Assembly: GCF_001279725.1 (NCBI RefSeq) | Contig: NZ_LGDE01000204.1 | Location: forward strand, 52,352-116,351 | Direction: 5' to 3' | Source: Streptomyces sp. WM4235 | GTDB taxonomy: Bacteria > Actinomycetota > Actinomycetes > Streptomycetales > Streptomycetaceae | Length of the DNA: 64,000 nucleotides | Part shown: positions 26,092 through 34,351 of the stretch, piece after piece | How positions within the stretch are numbered: the stretch's first letter is position 1 | Layout: each line of letters starts with the position of its first letter | The notes under the pieces: generated by a model | Seen by the model: only the letters and a program-made list of their open reading frames with translations | Database searches by the model: none | What the model was told of the DNA's origin: nothing | Program-made: the position numbers and the translations under genes

Positions 26092-26955
26092 ATGCTGCCC
26101 TGGAGACGACTGCTCCGCCCGCTGGCCGTCCTCGCCCTCACCACCGCCGCGCTCATCGCCCCCACCACCCCCGCCGCGCAGGCCGCGTCGGCGCCCGGCA
26201 GCGGCTGGAACAACTGGTCCTGTCGGCCGACGGCCGCACACCCCCGCCCCGTCGTCCTCGTCCACGGCACCCTCGGGAACTCCGTCGACAACTGGCTCGG
26301 CTTCGCCCCGTACCTCGTGAACCGCGGCTACTGCGTCTACTCCCTCGACTACGGGCAGCTCCCCGGCGTCCCCTTCTTCCACGGCCTCGGCCCCATCGAG
26401 AAGTCCGCCGCCCAACTCGACGTGTTCGTCGACAAGGTGCTCGCCGCCACCGGAGCCGCCAAGACCGACATCGTCGGCCACTCACAGGGCGGCATGATGC
26501 CGCGCCACTACCTGAAGTTCCTGGGCGGCGCCGCCAAGGTCAACGCCCTCGTCGGGCTCGCCCCCGACAACCACGGCACCACCCTGAGCGGGCTGACGCG
26601 CCTGCTCCCGTACTTCCCCGGCGCCGAGGACCTGATCAGCGCCTCGACCCCCGGCCTGGCCGACCAGATCGCCGGCTCGGCCTTCATCACCCGCCTCAAC
26701 GAGGGCGGGGACACCGTCCCGGGCGTGAAGTACACCGTGATCGCGACCCGCTACGACGAGGTGGTCACCCCCTACCGCAGCGCCTTCCTCGACGGGGCGA
26801 ACGTGCGCAACGTCGTGCTCCAGGACCTGTGCGCCCTGGACCTCTCCGAGCACGTGACCATCGGCCTGACCGACCGCATCGCCTGGCACGAGGCGCTCAA
26901 CGCACTCGACCCGGCCCACGCCGAACGGACCACCTGCGCCTCGATCTTCGAGTGA
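26092..26955 (+). CDS. Secreted lipase/esterase (class 2 lipase-like)
   Basis: 287 residues from ATG 26092, with AAGGAGA eight bases before. The signal peptide is residues 1-32 (arginine-rich start, hydrophobic core, AAQAAS). The mature enzyme has HGTLGNSVDNW (oxyanion region, 59-69) and the nucleophile elbow GHSQGG with Ser131; the remaining triad is probably the Asp in TRYDEVV and the His in SEHVTI. Close in shape to Streptomyces extracellular lipases that act on medium- and long-chain esters. Four cysteines (44/81 and 242/283-like pairs) suggest disulfides. Followed by a strong hairpin at 26964-26997. Confidence 0.88.
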   Translation: MLPWRRLLRPLAVLALTTAALIAPTTPAAQAASAPGSGWNNWSCRPTAAHPRPVVLVHGTLGNSVDNWLGFAPYLVNRGYCVYSLDYGQLPGVPFFHGLGPIEKSAAQLDVFVDKVLAATGAAKTDIVGHSQGGMMPRHYLKFLGGAAKVNALVGLAPDNHGTTLSGLTRLLPYFPGAEDLISASTPGLADQIAGSAFITRLNEGGDTVPGVKYTVIATRYDEVVTPYRSAFLDGANVRNVVLQDLCALDLSEHVTIGLTDRIAWHEALNALDPAHAERTTCASIFE

Positions 26956-26963
26956 CGAGGCGC

Positions 26964-26997
26964 GGGCGGTCCGTCCGGACGGCCTGACGGACCGCCC
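26964..26997 (+). terminator. Perfect hairpin terminator after the lipase
   Basis: GGGCGGTCCGTC (26964-26975) and GACGGACCGCCC (26986-26997) form a perfect 12-bp stem with a ten-base loop, nine bases after the lipase stop. Confidence 0.85.
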
Positions 26998-27001
26998 GTG
27001 C

Positions 27002-27049
27002 CCTGTCGTCAAAGTCCCGCCTGGCCCGCGGCGCCACTTAGACGACAGG
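27002..27049. repeat. Short inverted repeat pair, possible IS-end remnant
   Basis: CCTGTCGTCAAAGTCCCGCC (27002-27021) and the reverse complement of 27030-27049, CCTGTCGTCTAAGTGGCGCC, match in 17 of 20 positions. With only eight bases between, this looks like the two terminal repeats of another insertion sequence left without an interior. It abuts the IS630 left end. Confidence 0.5.
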
Positions 27050-27051
27050 AC

Positions 27052-28190
27052 CTAGTGTTCTGAGTCATGAATTCTGTTCAGATGTGTAGGCTTGCGGTAT
27101 GGCGCGGACGGGGCGGCCGAAGGCCGAGTTGACGTTGTCGGACGAGGAGCGGGCCGCACTCGAGGGGTGGGTGCGGCGCCGTTCCACGCCGCAGGCGTGG
27201 GCCTTGAGATGTCGGATCATCCTGGCCTGCGCCGAAGGCGCTTCGAACAAAGACGTGGCGGCTCGACTCGGCTCGACTCCCCATGCGGTGGGCCGCTGGC
27301 GTGCGCGGTTCGTGCGGTATCGAATCGCCGGTCTGGGTGACATGCCGCGTCCGGGCGGCCCGCGGACGGTGACGGACGAACAGGTGGCCGCGCTGGTTTC
27401 CAGGACGCTGGAGCCCACCCCGAAGAACGCGACCCACTGGTCGACGCGTTCGATGGCGAAGGAGCTGGGCCTGTCGCAGTCGACCGTGTCGCGGATCTGG
27501 CGGGCGTTCGGCCTGCAGCCGCACCGCTCGGAGTCGTTCAAACTGTCGACAGACCCGTACTTCGTCGACAAGGTCCACGATGTAGTCGGTCTCTATCTGG
27601 ACCCGCCGGAGCGGGCTCTGGTGTTCTGTGTCGACGAAAAGTCGCAGATCCAGGCCCTGGATCGCTCACAGCCGGTGCTGCCGATGATGCCCGGAGTTCC
27701 GCAGCGGACCACCCACGACTACGTCCGGGCCGGCACCACCACTCTGTTCGCTGCTCTGGAGGTGGCCACCGGCAAGGTGATCGGTTCCCTGCATCGGCGC
27801 CACCGGGCCGAGGAGTTCAAGAAGTTCCTCATCAAGCTCGACAAGGAAGTCCCGGCCGGCCTCGAAATCCACCTGGTGCTGGACAACTACGCCACCCACA
27901 AGACCCCGGCCATCAAGACCTGGCTCCTGGCACACCCCCGGTTCCACCTGCACTTCACACCAACCGGATCGTCCTGGCTCAACCTGGTGGAGCGATGGTT
28001 CGCCGAGCTGACAAACAAGCAGATACGGCGAGGCGTCCACAGATCCGTCCAGGCCCTGGAGAAGGACATCCGAACCTGGATCGCCACATGGAACACCGAC
28101 CCCAAGCCCTACGTCTGGACCAAGACCGCAGACGAGATCCTCGAACGCCTCGCCAGCTATCTGAACAGAATTCCTGACTCAGAAGACTAG
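27052..28190 (+). mobile_element. Intact IS630-family insertion sequence
   Basis: Ends: left 27052-27082 and right 28160-28190 are inverted repeats of 31 bases with two mismatches (left starts CTAGTGTTCTGAGTCATG; right, inverted, CTAGTCTTCTGAGTCAGG). The element is flanked by the TA target duplication typical of IS630 (TA at 27053-27054 and 28188-28189, both inside CTAG). It carries one intact DDE transposase gene. Insertion took place in the CTAG that holds the stop codon of the LPMO gene. Confidence 0.92.
27099..28190 (+). CDS. IS630-family transposase
   Basis: 363 residues, ATG 27099. The N-terminal half has two helix-turn-helix units (DVAARLGSTPHAVGRWRARF; KELGLSQSTVSRIWRAFG), the C-terminal half the RNase-H-like DDE domain: Asp179 in FCVDEKSQI, Asp262 in LVLDNYATHKT and Glu298 in SSWLNLVERWF, with the 35-residue D-to-E spacing of IS630/Tc1-mariner enzymes. 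All three acids are present and the frame is unbroken, so it may be active. Its TAG stop (28188-28190) is formed by the target TA plus G, overlapping the LPMO stop on the other strand. Confidence 0.95.
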   Translation: MARTGRPKAELTLSDEERAALEGWVRRRSTPQAWALRCRIILACAEGASNKDVAARLGSTPHAVGRWRARFVRYRIAGLGDMPRPGGPRTVTDEQVAALVSRTLEPTPKNATHWSTRSMAKELGLSQSTVSRIWRAFGLQPHRSESFKLSTDPYFVDKVHDVVGLYLDPPERALVFCVDEKSQIQALDRSQPVLPMMPGVPQRTTHDYVRAGTTTLFAALEVATGKVIGSLHRRHRAEEFKKFLIKLDKEVPAGLEIHLVLDNYATHKTPAIKTWLLAHPRFHLHFTPTGSSWLNLVERWFAELTNKQIRRGVHRSVQALEKDIRTWIATWNTDPKPYVWTKTADEILERLASYLNRIPDSED

Positions 28191-29326
28191 CGGCCGTGGC
28201 GGCCCGCGGCGCTCCGGCGGCGGGCCGCCACGAACAGCGCGGCCGCGCCGACGGCCAGGGCGCCGGCCCCGGCCATCGCGATCGTCGGGGTGGCGCTGTT
28301 GCCGCCCGTCTCCGCGAGGTTGCCGTCCTTCGGGGTCACGGGTGCCTCCGAGGCGAGGAGGGGAGCGGCGGCGTTCCCGGCGTTGGTCTTCGCGTCGTCG
28401 TCACCGTGACCGTGGTGCTCCACGGAGGACTTGACCGCGCCGGCCGCGATCTGCTGGTCCGTGGGCGCCTTGGCCAGGGGGCAGTCCTCGTCGGTGCCGG
28501 GCACGCCCGTACCGGGCTTGGTGCCCGGCTTGCCGGGCGCCTTCGACGGCTTGCCGCTCCCACCGGCGCTCGGCTTCGCGCTCGGACCGGTACCGGTGCC
28601 GGTGCCTGTGCCTGTGCCTGTTCCCGTACCGGTGCTCGGCTTGCCCGTGGGCTGCGCGCCGCCGCCGGTGCCGGCACCCGCGCCGTTGTCCTTGCCGAAG
28701 ACCACGTCCGAGCAGCTGTAGAACGCCTCCGGGCTGTCCGAGCGCTGCCACACGCTGTAGACGAGGTGGCGGCCCGTCTTCTTCGGGACGGTGCCGGAGA
28801 AGACGTAGTCACCGTTGCGCATGCCAGGGTCGGTGACCTTCACGAACGGCTTCGACTCCAGGTCGGACCACTTCAGCGGCTTCGTCGGGTCGTAGCCGTC
28901 CTTCGTCACGTACAGCTCGAAGGACCCCTTGTGCGGGGCGGTGCCCTTGTAGCGGAAGGTGTGCGCGCCCGAGGTCATCGAACCGGCCGGCCAGTCGGCG
29001 CGGGGCAGGTCCAGGCCCTTGTACTTGGCGTTGCCCGCGGAGCACAACTGCCCGTCCGGGATCAGGGACTTGCTCTGCCCGGCCGCGTTGGCGATGTTCA
29101 CCGCGTTCCAGTCGTAGAACGCCTGCGCCCCGCTCGCCGCCACCGCCGCCTTGCAGGCCGCCGACTTCGGGGACTCCGGGCCCTCCGCGTAGCACGCCGC
29201 CACCCGGCTGACCGGGTCCGTCATCGAACCGTGGGCGGCCGCGGGCACGGCGGCGTACGCGGCCACCGCGAGCGGGGCCAGGCCGACGGCGGCGATTCGG
29301 GCGGCGGTACGGCGTGCGTGGCGCAT
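28187..29326 (-). CDS. Sortase-tailed AA10 lytic polysaccharide monooxygenase
   Basis: 379 residues from ATG 29326 (GAGGAG eight bases upstream). The signal peptide ends PAAA before His32, which becomes the N-terminal copper ligand; His122 (GAHTFRY) is the second histidine of the brace, and F203 in AFYSCSDV the axial aromatic. AA10 enzymes oxidatively cleave chitin or cellulose. After the catalytic domain (32-211) come a Gly/Thr linker with eight TG repeats, a Pro/Lys/Gly stretch, a small His-rich region (EHHGHGDDD), then LAETG (about 337-341), a hydrophobic segment and RRR: a class E sortase anchor. So it is wall-attached, unlike most secreted Streptomyces LPMOs. The stop codon lies in the CTAG where the IS630 inserted; the protein is not truncated. 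Confidence 0.9.
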   Translation of the reverse strand: MRHARRTAARIAAVGLAPLAVAAYAAVPAAAHGSMTDPVSRVAACYAEGPESPKSAACKAAVAASGAQAFYDWNAVNIANAAGQSKSLIPDGQLCSAGNAKYKGLDLPRADWPAGSMTSGAHTFRYKGTAPHKGSFELYVTKDGYDPTKPLKWSDLESKPFVKVTDPGMRNGDYVFSGTVPKKTGRHLVYSVWQRSDSPEAFYSCSDVVFGKDNGAGAGTGGGAQPTGKPSTGTGTGTGTGTGTGTGPSAKPSAGGSGKPSKAPGKPGTKPGTGVPGTDEDCPLAKAPTDQQIAAGAVKSSVEHHGHGDDDAKTNAGNAAAPLLASEAPVTPKDGNLAETGGNSATPTIAMAGAGALAVGAAALFVAARRRSAAGRHGR

Positions 29327-29630
29327 GGATGGAACTCCTCTGGGCAAGGCGGCGGAACGGGCTGAGCGCGTCAGGGGCGGGCCGGTGCGAGTCGGCCGGG
29401 CCGACGGCCGTCCCTCACGGGTCGCGGCGCCGCCCGGGGCCCTCCCCGGCTCGGCCAAGCTAGCCTCCCGAAAGCCCCGTTCGGTCCGGATCCGGCGCCG
29501 ATCGGAGATCCTTAGGGCGCGCTTAAGGCAGGGACAAGCGCCACCTCAGGAACACGTCCGTGCAGCCTCCGGAACACGTCCGTGCCGCCTCGGGGCCGGG
29601 CCCCGGGGCCTGGCCCGGGGCCGCGTCCGC
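29327..29630. other. 304-base intergenic region with a short direct repeat
   Basis: Holds the LPMO promoter region on its left. GGAACACGTCCGTGC occurs twice, at 29549-29563 and 29571-29585 (22-base period). No coding frame is supported. Confidence 0.55.
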
Positions 29631-30113
29631 TCAGCCGAGGAGCGCGGCCAGACCGACCGGTGTGCGGGACTGGCGTTCCAGGGCGTCGAGCGCGCGGACC
29701 GCCTCGCCGGCGGCCTCCGGGTCGGTCGCGGCGAGTCCGCTCGCCTCGAACTCGTCCTCGTCCAGGCGCAGGACGAGGGCCCCGTCCGCCGAGACCCACA
29801 GGTCCAGGTCCAGGTCCTCGACGAGGATCTCGCCGTCCCGGACCACGGCGGGGCGGGTGATGTCGCAGTACCAGCCCTTCAGGACGCCGGCGCCCGTGCG
29901 GACCTCCTTGACCGCGTACCAGCGGTCGCGCCAGAAGTGCTCGGTGAACACGTCGCCGGGCTCGAAGCGCACGAACCCGAAGTCGCGCACCGTCGCGGCC
30001 GCCCAGGGGGCGCGTACGGAGATCCGGTCGCCGGTGTCGGCGAGGAGCTCGGCCGGATAACGGATCTTGGTGCGGCCCGCCTTGGTGAGGGTGACGTCGA
30101 TTCGCTCGCTCAT
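29631..30113 (-). CDS. DUF402 family protein (nucleotide phosphatase-like)
   Basis: 160 residues; start ATG 30113 overlaps the GNAT stop as ATGA. Typical DUF402 blocks are present: FFVRFEPGD-like GFVRFEPGDVFTEHFWRDRWYAVKEV, GWYCDITRP and the acidic metal site DLDLDLWVSADG. Known DUF402 members include FomD, a metal-dependent CMP-phosphonate hydrolase, and Ntdp, a nucleoside di/triphosphatase. The acidic pocket residues are kept, so a similar phosphohydrolase activity is plausible. It is translationally coupled to the tandem GNAT protein, which suggests a joint role, unknown. Confidence 0.85.
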   Translation of the reverse strand: MSERIDVTLTKAGRTKIRYPAELLADTGDRISVRAPWAAATVRDFGFVRFEPGDVFTEHFWRDRWYAVKEVRTGAGVLKGWYCDITRPAVVRDGEILVEDLDLDLWVSADGALVLRLDEDEFEASGLAATDPEAAGEAVRALDALERQSRTPVGLAALLG

Positions 30114-31057
30114 CGCGCTGTGGGCTCCAGACGTTTGGTGAAACGGGTCTCCGTGGCGCGGATCTCGTATCCGAACCAGGAGTTGATCGCGAGCATCGGG
30201 CCGTTCCCGGCGTCGTTGCCCGTGAAGGCCTCCGTACAGCCGGCCGCGACGGCCCGGCGCAGGGAATCGATCTTGGCGAGTTTGGCCAGGCCGCGGCCCC
30301 GGTGGGCCGCCAGGGTTCCGGTCATCCCCGAGGCGTAGCGCCCGGTGCCGTCGGTCCGGGCGGCGGTGAACGCGACCGGCTCGCCGTCGACGAGGACGAC
30401 CGTGGTCAGCTCCTTGTCGAGCGTGGGCTCGTGCCAGACACTGCTCAGCCAGTCCTCGTAGTCGTCCAGTTCCACCGGCAGGTCGCCCGGCTCGTCCCGG
30501 CTCACCGCCGCGTCGGCCTCGTACAGCGGCCGCGGATCGTCGACGAAGGCGGAACCGGTGCGCAGCTCCACCCCCGGCGGCAGCTCGGCCGGGTACGGGG
30601 GAAGGGCGGCGGTGGTGAGGTCCAGCCGCAGGAAGTGGGCGGAGCGGCCGGGACGGTAGCCGTGCCGCTCGGCGAAGGCCCGGTGGCCGGGCTCGTCCAC
30701 GACCCAGGCGTACGTCTCCACCGCGCCCCGCGCGAGCAGGTGCTCCTCGGCCGTGTGCAGCAGGGCGGTCCCGGCTCCGAGCCCCCGGTGGTCGGGATGG
30801 ACGTACGCGTTGACGAAGGACGCGCCCGGCTCGGCGCTGTCGTGCGCGATGCCGACCTGGGCAGTGCCGACGACCCGGCCGTCCCCGTTCTCCGCGAGGA
30901 GCAGCCGGTAGCGCTTGTCGGGGTGGGCGGAGGCGAGCTCGTGGGCCACCCCGGCCCCACTGGCGATCATGAACGGGAGCGCGGCGCGGCGCACCGCGGC
31001 GACTGCCTCGGCGTCGCCCGGGTCGCCCGGGCGCAGGTCACGGATGGTGAGGGTCAT
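30110..31057 (-). CDS. Tandem-domain GNAT acetyltransferase
   Basis: 315 residues, ATG 31057. Two GNAT folds: the first (about 1-150) has the acetyl-CoA loop VHPDHRGLGAGTALL, the second (about 160-315) TLAAHRGRGLAKLAKI followed by NDAGNGPMLAINSWFGYE. Both pyrophosphate-binding loops look intact (first R/Q-x-x-G-x-G/A form as H-R-G-L-G-A-G). Similar tandem enzymes include MshD (mycothiol synthase) and N-acetyltransferases of antibiotic pathways, but the substrate cannot be read. Coupled to the DUF402 gene and divergent from a GntR regulator. Confidence 0.85.
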   Translation of the reverse strand: MTLTIRDLRPGDPGDAEAVAAVRRAALPFMIASGAGVAHELASAHPDKRYRLLLAENGDGRVVGTAQVGIAHDSAEPGASFVNAYVHPDHRGLGAGTALLHTAEEHLLARGAVETYAWVVDEPGHRAFAERHGYRPGRSAHFLRLDLTTAALPPYPAELPPGVELRTGSAFVDDPRPLYEADAAVSRDEPGDLPVELDDYEDWLSSVWHEPTLDKELTTVVLVDGEPVAFTAARTDGTGRYASGMTGTLAAHRGRGLAKLAKIDSLRRAVAAGCTEAFTGNDAGNGPMLAINSWFGYEIRATETRFTKRLEPTAR

Positions 31058-31128
31058 GGCGCCGACGCTAGGACGATCAGAGCGGGGACGCCTGCGAATT
31101 ACGCGGGCGATGGGAGAGAATCGGCCGC

Positions 31129-31521
31129 GTGACCCCGACTCCCTCGCACCTGAAGATCAAGATCGACGGCTCGGCCGGCGCTGCCGCCCCCTACGAGCAA
31201 CTGCGCGCGCAGATCTCGGCGGGAGCCCGGGCGGGACGGCTGCCCGTGGGGTTCCGACTGCCCACGGTCCGGGCCCTCGCGGAGGAACTGGGGTTGGCGG
31301 CGAACACCGTCGCGAAGGCCTACCGGGCACTGGAGGCGGACGGTGTCGTCGAGACCCGGGGCCGCAACGGAACCCTCGTCGCGGCCGCGGACGACTCGGC
31401 CTCCCGGGAATCGGCCACCGCCGCGCAGGCGTACGCGGAGCGGGCCCACCGGCTGGGGCTGACCTTCGACGAGGCCACGGCCGCCGCCCTGGACGCCCTG
31501 CGGGCCCGGTACGGCAAGTAG
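31129..31521 (+). CDS. GntR-family regulator, YtrA type
   Basis: 130 residues from GTG 31129 (GGGAGAG about ten bases upstream). The winged helix is at 20-90: PYEQLRAQISAGARAGRLPVG, LPTVRALAEELGLAANTVAKAY and GVVETRGRNGTLV. Only a short helical C-terminus follows (RLGLTFDEATAAALDALRARYGK), as in the YtrA subfamily that usually controls membrane or ABC-transporter genes. No transporter is adjacent; it is divergent from the GNAT gene across about 70 bases, so it may regulate that pair. Confidence 0.88.
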   Translation: MTPTPSHLKIKIDGSAGAAAPYEQLRAQISAGARAGRLPVGFRLPTVRALAEELGLAANTVAKAYRALEADGVVETRGRNGTLVAAADDSASRESATAAQAYAERAHRLGLTFDEATAAALDALRARYGK

Positions 31522-31560
31522 GCGCACCCGGTACGGCAAGCAGGTCCACCCGGGCCGGCC

Positions 31561-32103
31561 TCAGTCCTCGCGGCGTCCCAGTTCGGCCTTGAGGTGGTGT
31601 CGCATGGGCTGCCCCATCGCCGCCATCTCCTGCGTGATCGTCAACTGTCCGTCGGCGAGGGAGTACCGGCGCCTCATCCCGGTCACCTCCTTCGCCCGCG
31701 GGGTCCGCGCCACGTGATCCGTCTCGATCTCGATCTCCGTACCGGACACACGGCCCACGTACGTCTCCACGATCCCGGTCGGGTGGGCCAGCGTGACTTC
31801 CAGCGAGGCGTCGGGCATGACCCGCCACCAGCCGCTCTCCCGGCCCGAGGGACGCAGGGGCGCACCGGACTCGTCGATCAGCCAGGCCCGCGACTCGTAC
31901 CGCAGGAAGGGCCTGCCGTCGTGGCTGAAAGTGATCTCCTGCTCGTACCGGAACCCCTGCTCCAGGGTCGGGTACTCGCCCCGCCCCCGGCCGTGCCAAC
32001 GCCCCAGCAGGGCCAGCACCGGCGCGAGCTGCGGGTGCGGCGCGGGGCCCCCGCCCGGCGTGAGGCTGTCGGGGTACGGATTCTCCTGCGCCGGCTCGGG
32101 CAC
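31561..32103 (-). CDS. Nitrobindin-like heme protein (FABP/DUF1794 family)
   Basis: 180 residues from GTG 32103 (AGGAGAG upstream). The beta-barrel signature G-x-W-x-G-x-G is at 34-40 (GRWHGRG), and the C-terminal MRHHLKAEL carries the proximal heme histidine (169 or 170). Nitrobindins bind ferric heme and convert peroxynitrite to nitrate, so a role in nitrosative stress is expected by family. Convergent with the GntR gene. The family is cytoplasmic; no signal peptide is seen. Confidence 0.85.
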   Translation of the reverse strand: MPEPAQENPYPDSLTPGGGPAPHPQLAPVLALLGRWHGRGRGEYPTLEQGFRYEQEITFSHDGRPFLRYESRAWLIDESGAPLRPSGRESGWWRVMPDASLEVTLAHPTGIVETYVGRVSGTEIEIETDHVARTPRAKEVTGMRRRYSLADGQLTITQEMAAMGQPMRHHLKAELGRRED

Positions 32104-32229
32104 GGGGCACTCTCCTGTTCGGCGGGTCCTGACCGCGGCGGGCTCGCGCCGACCGACGGGACTGCGACTACGGGGCCATTGTCCCCGGCCCGCCGGTACC
32201 GCGGCGGCGCCGCCCCGACGCGGATCGGG

Positions 32230-33327
32230 CTACAGGTACAGCCCCGCCTCGGTCCCGTGCCCCTGCGGGGGCAGCAGCGCGGCCGGCCCGGCGCCCCGCC
32301 GGAGGGCGAACAGTTCGGCCAGGGTGGCGCCCTCGCGGGAGACCCCCTCGTCGGTGCCGAGCCAGTCCACGGCCTCGCGGTGCGTCAGCCGGCCGACCTC
32401 GATGCGGGCCAGGCAACGGCCCGGCCGGACCACCGCCGGGTGGAGCCGCTCCAGGTCCTCGTTGGTCGTCACGCCGACCAGGACGTTGCGGCCCTGGCCC
32501 AGCAGACCGTCCGTCAGGTTCAGCAGCCGGGACAACGCCTGCCCGGCCTGGTGCCGGGCCTCGCCGCGGATCAGCTCGTCGCAGTCCTCCAGCAACAGCA
32601 GCCGCCAGCGCCCCTTCGCCGTGCCCTCGTCCTCGCCGATCGCGATGTCCATCAGGTAGCCCACGTCGTTGAACAGCCGCTCCGGGTCCAGGACGCAGTC
32701 GACCTGGCACCAGTCCCGCCACGAGCGCGCCAGCGTCCGCAGCGCCGAGGTCTTCCCGGTACCGGGCGGGCCGTGCAGCAACAGCAGCCGGCCCGCGATG
32801 TCGTCGGGGGTGACCTTCATCAGCCGGTCCATCGCCCCGGCCACCGGCGCGGTGTAGTTCGAGCGCACCTCGGGCCAGGTGCCGGCGGCGATCTGCCGGG
32901 TCGTGCGGTACGGCCCGCGGCGCGGGGAGACGTACCAGAACCCCATCGTGACGTTCTCCGGCTGGGGTTCGGGCTCGTCCTGGGCCCCGTCCGTGGCCTC
33001 CCCGAGCACGCGGGTGGCGAGTTCGTCGCTGACGGCCGTCACCGTCACGTCCGCGCCGCGACTCCAACGCGACACGAGCATGGTCCACCCCTCGCCCTCC
33101 GCGAGGGTGGCGCTGCGGTCGGTGTCGCGAGCCGAGCGCAGCACCTTCGCCCCGGCCGGCAGGAGGGTCGCTTCGACCTTCACCCGTTCGATGGAAACGC
33201 TCTGGGAGTAAGGCTGCTCGCCGGAGGCGAACCGGCCGAGGAACAGGGCGTCGACGACGTCGGACGGTGAGTCGCTGTCGTCTACGTTGAGCCTGATCGG
33301 CAGGGCCTCGTGCGGGTTGGCTGGCAT
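32230..33327 (-). CDS. DUF5925 AAA ATPase
   Basis: 365 residues from ATG 33327, preferred because related proteins as I recall start at the same ANPHxALPIRLNVDD block; ATG 33336 is an alternative. The N-terminal DUF5925 domain (1-160) precedes an AAA module with Walker A GPPGTGKT (186-193), Walker B LLLLEDCDE (243-251) and sensor-like VLVGVTTNED and RPGRCL. Widespread in Streptomyces with unknown job. It may remodel a protein partner; no partner gene is adjacent. Convergent with nitrobindin's upstream side and divergent from the SGNH esterase. Confidence 0.85.
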   Translation of the reverse strand: MPANPHEALPIRLNVDDSDSPSDVVDALFLGRFASGEQPYSQSVSIERVKVEATLLPAGAKVLRSARDTDRSATLAEGEGWTMLVSRWSRGADVTVTAVSDELATRVLGEATDGAQDEPEPQPENVTMGFWYVSPRRGPYRTTRQIAAGTWPEVRSNYTAPVAGAMDRLMKVTPDDIAGRLLLLHGPPGTGKTSALRTLARSWRDWCQVDCVLDPERLFNDVGYLMDIAIGEDEGTAKGRWRLLLLEDCDELIRGEARHQAGQALSRLLNLTDGLLGQGRNVLVGVTTNEDLERLHPAVVRPGRCLARIEVGRLTHREAVDWLGTDEGVSREGATLAELFALRRGAGPAALLPPQGHGTEAGLYL

Positions 33328-33526
33328 GGCGCCCATGATCCGGCACGATCTGGCCCCGTGCACCCGTGTTTCGCCGGAACGGGTGCTCAAGTTCCCTCTT
33401 CAAACGCATGGGGAGTGAAGATTCCGGCGCAAGCCTGCCCCGAACATTCTTGGCATGGCCACTTCCGGAAGTGCGCGGCTGCTTGTACCACGGACTCAGG
33501 AGTAACCCCCACAAGGAGCCGCACAC

Positions 33527-34339
33527 ATGAGCAAGAGAATGTCGCGCTTCGCCGCCCTCACCTCCTCCCTGTTACTCGCCGCGGGCGCCGCCCTGTTCGG
33601 CGCCGGCCAGGCGGCCGCCTCCGCCCGGGCCGACTTCGGCTACGTCGCGCTCGGCGACTCGTACTCGTCCGGCGTCGGCGCCGGCAACTACGACGGTTCG
33701 AGCGGCAACTGCAAGCGCACCAACCGCGCCTATCCGGCCCTCTGGGCCGCCGCCCACTCCCCGCAGACCTTCTCCTTCGTCGCCTGCTCCGGTGCCCGGA
33801 CGGGCGACGTCCTCGCCAACCAACTGGGCCCGCTGAACTCCGGCACCGACCTCGTCAGCATCACAATCGGCGGCAACGACGCCGGTTTCTCCGATGTCAT
33901 GACGACCTGTGTGCTCCAGTCCGAATCCACCTGCGTCAACCGCGTCAACCAGGCCAAGGCGTACGTCGACTCCACCCTGCCGGGCAAGCTCGACCAGGTC
34001 TACGACGCCGTCTCCGGCCGATCCCCGGGCGCCCACGTGGTCGTCCTCGGTTATCCCCGCTTCTACAAGCTGAACGGATCCTGCGTCAGCGGCCTGACCG
34101 AGGGCGAACGCGCCGCCATCAACGGCGCGGCCGACTACCTCAACGCCGCCGTCGCCAAGCGGGCCGCCGACCACGGCTTCACCTACGCCTCGGTCGCCGG
34201 TGCCTTCACGGGCCACGAGATCTGCTCCGGCAGCCCGTGGCTGCACAGCGTCAACTGGACCAACATCGGGGAGTCCTACCACCCGACCGCGTCCGGCCAG
34301 TCGGGCGGTTACCTGCCGTCCTTCGCCTCCAAGGCCTGA
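33527..34339 (+). CDS. Secreted SGNH/GDSL esterase
   Basis: 270 residues from ATG 33527, with ACAAGGAGCC upstream. Signal peptide 1-32 (AGQAAASA). SGNH blocks: GDSYSSG with Ser45, GGND (oxyanion Gly/Asn) near 114-117, and the C-terminal His252 in SYHPTASGQ with no Asp before it, as in Streptomyces extracellular GDSL lipases that use a Ser-His dyad. Six cysteines suggest three disulfides. Substrate probably short to medium acyl esters. Convergent with the kinase gene. Confidence 0.9.
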   Translation: MSKRMSRFAALTSSLLLAAGAALFGAGQAAASARADFGYVALGDSYSSGVGAGNYDGSSGNCKRTNRAYPALWAAAHSPQTFSFVACSGARTGDVLANQLGPLNSGTDLVSITIGGNDAGFSDVMTTCVLQSESTCVNRVNQAKAYVDSTLPGKLDQVYDAVSGRSPGAHVVVLGYPRFYKLNGSCVSGLTEGERAAINGAADYLNAAVAKRAADHGFTYASVAGAFTGHEICSGSPWLHSVNWTNIGESYHPTASGQSGGYLPSFASKA

Positions 34340-34351
34340 CCCGGGCCCCGT

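Noticed and set aside
28560..28640. Possible microsatellite of GGTACC/TGTGCC type
   Set aside because: It codes for the TG linker of the LPMO in frame, so it is explained by the gene.
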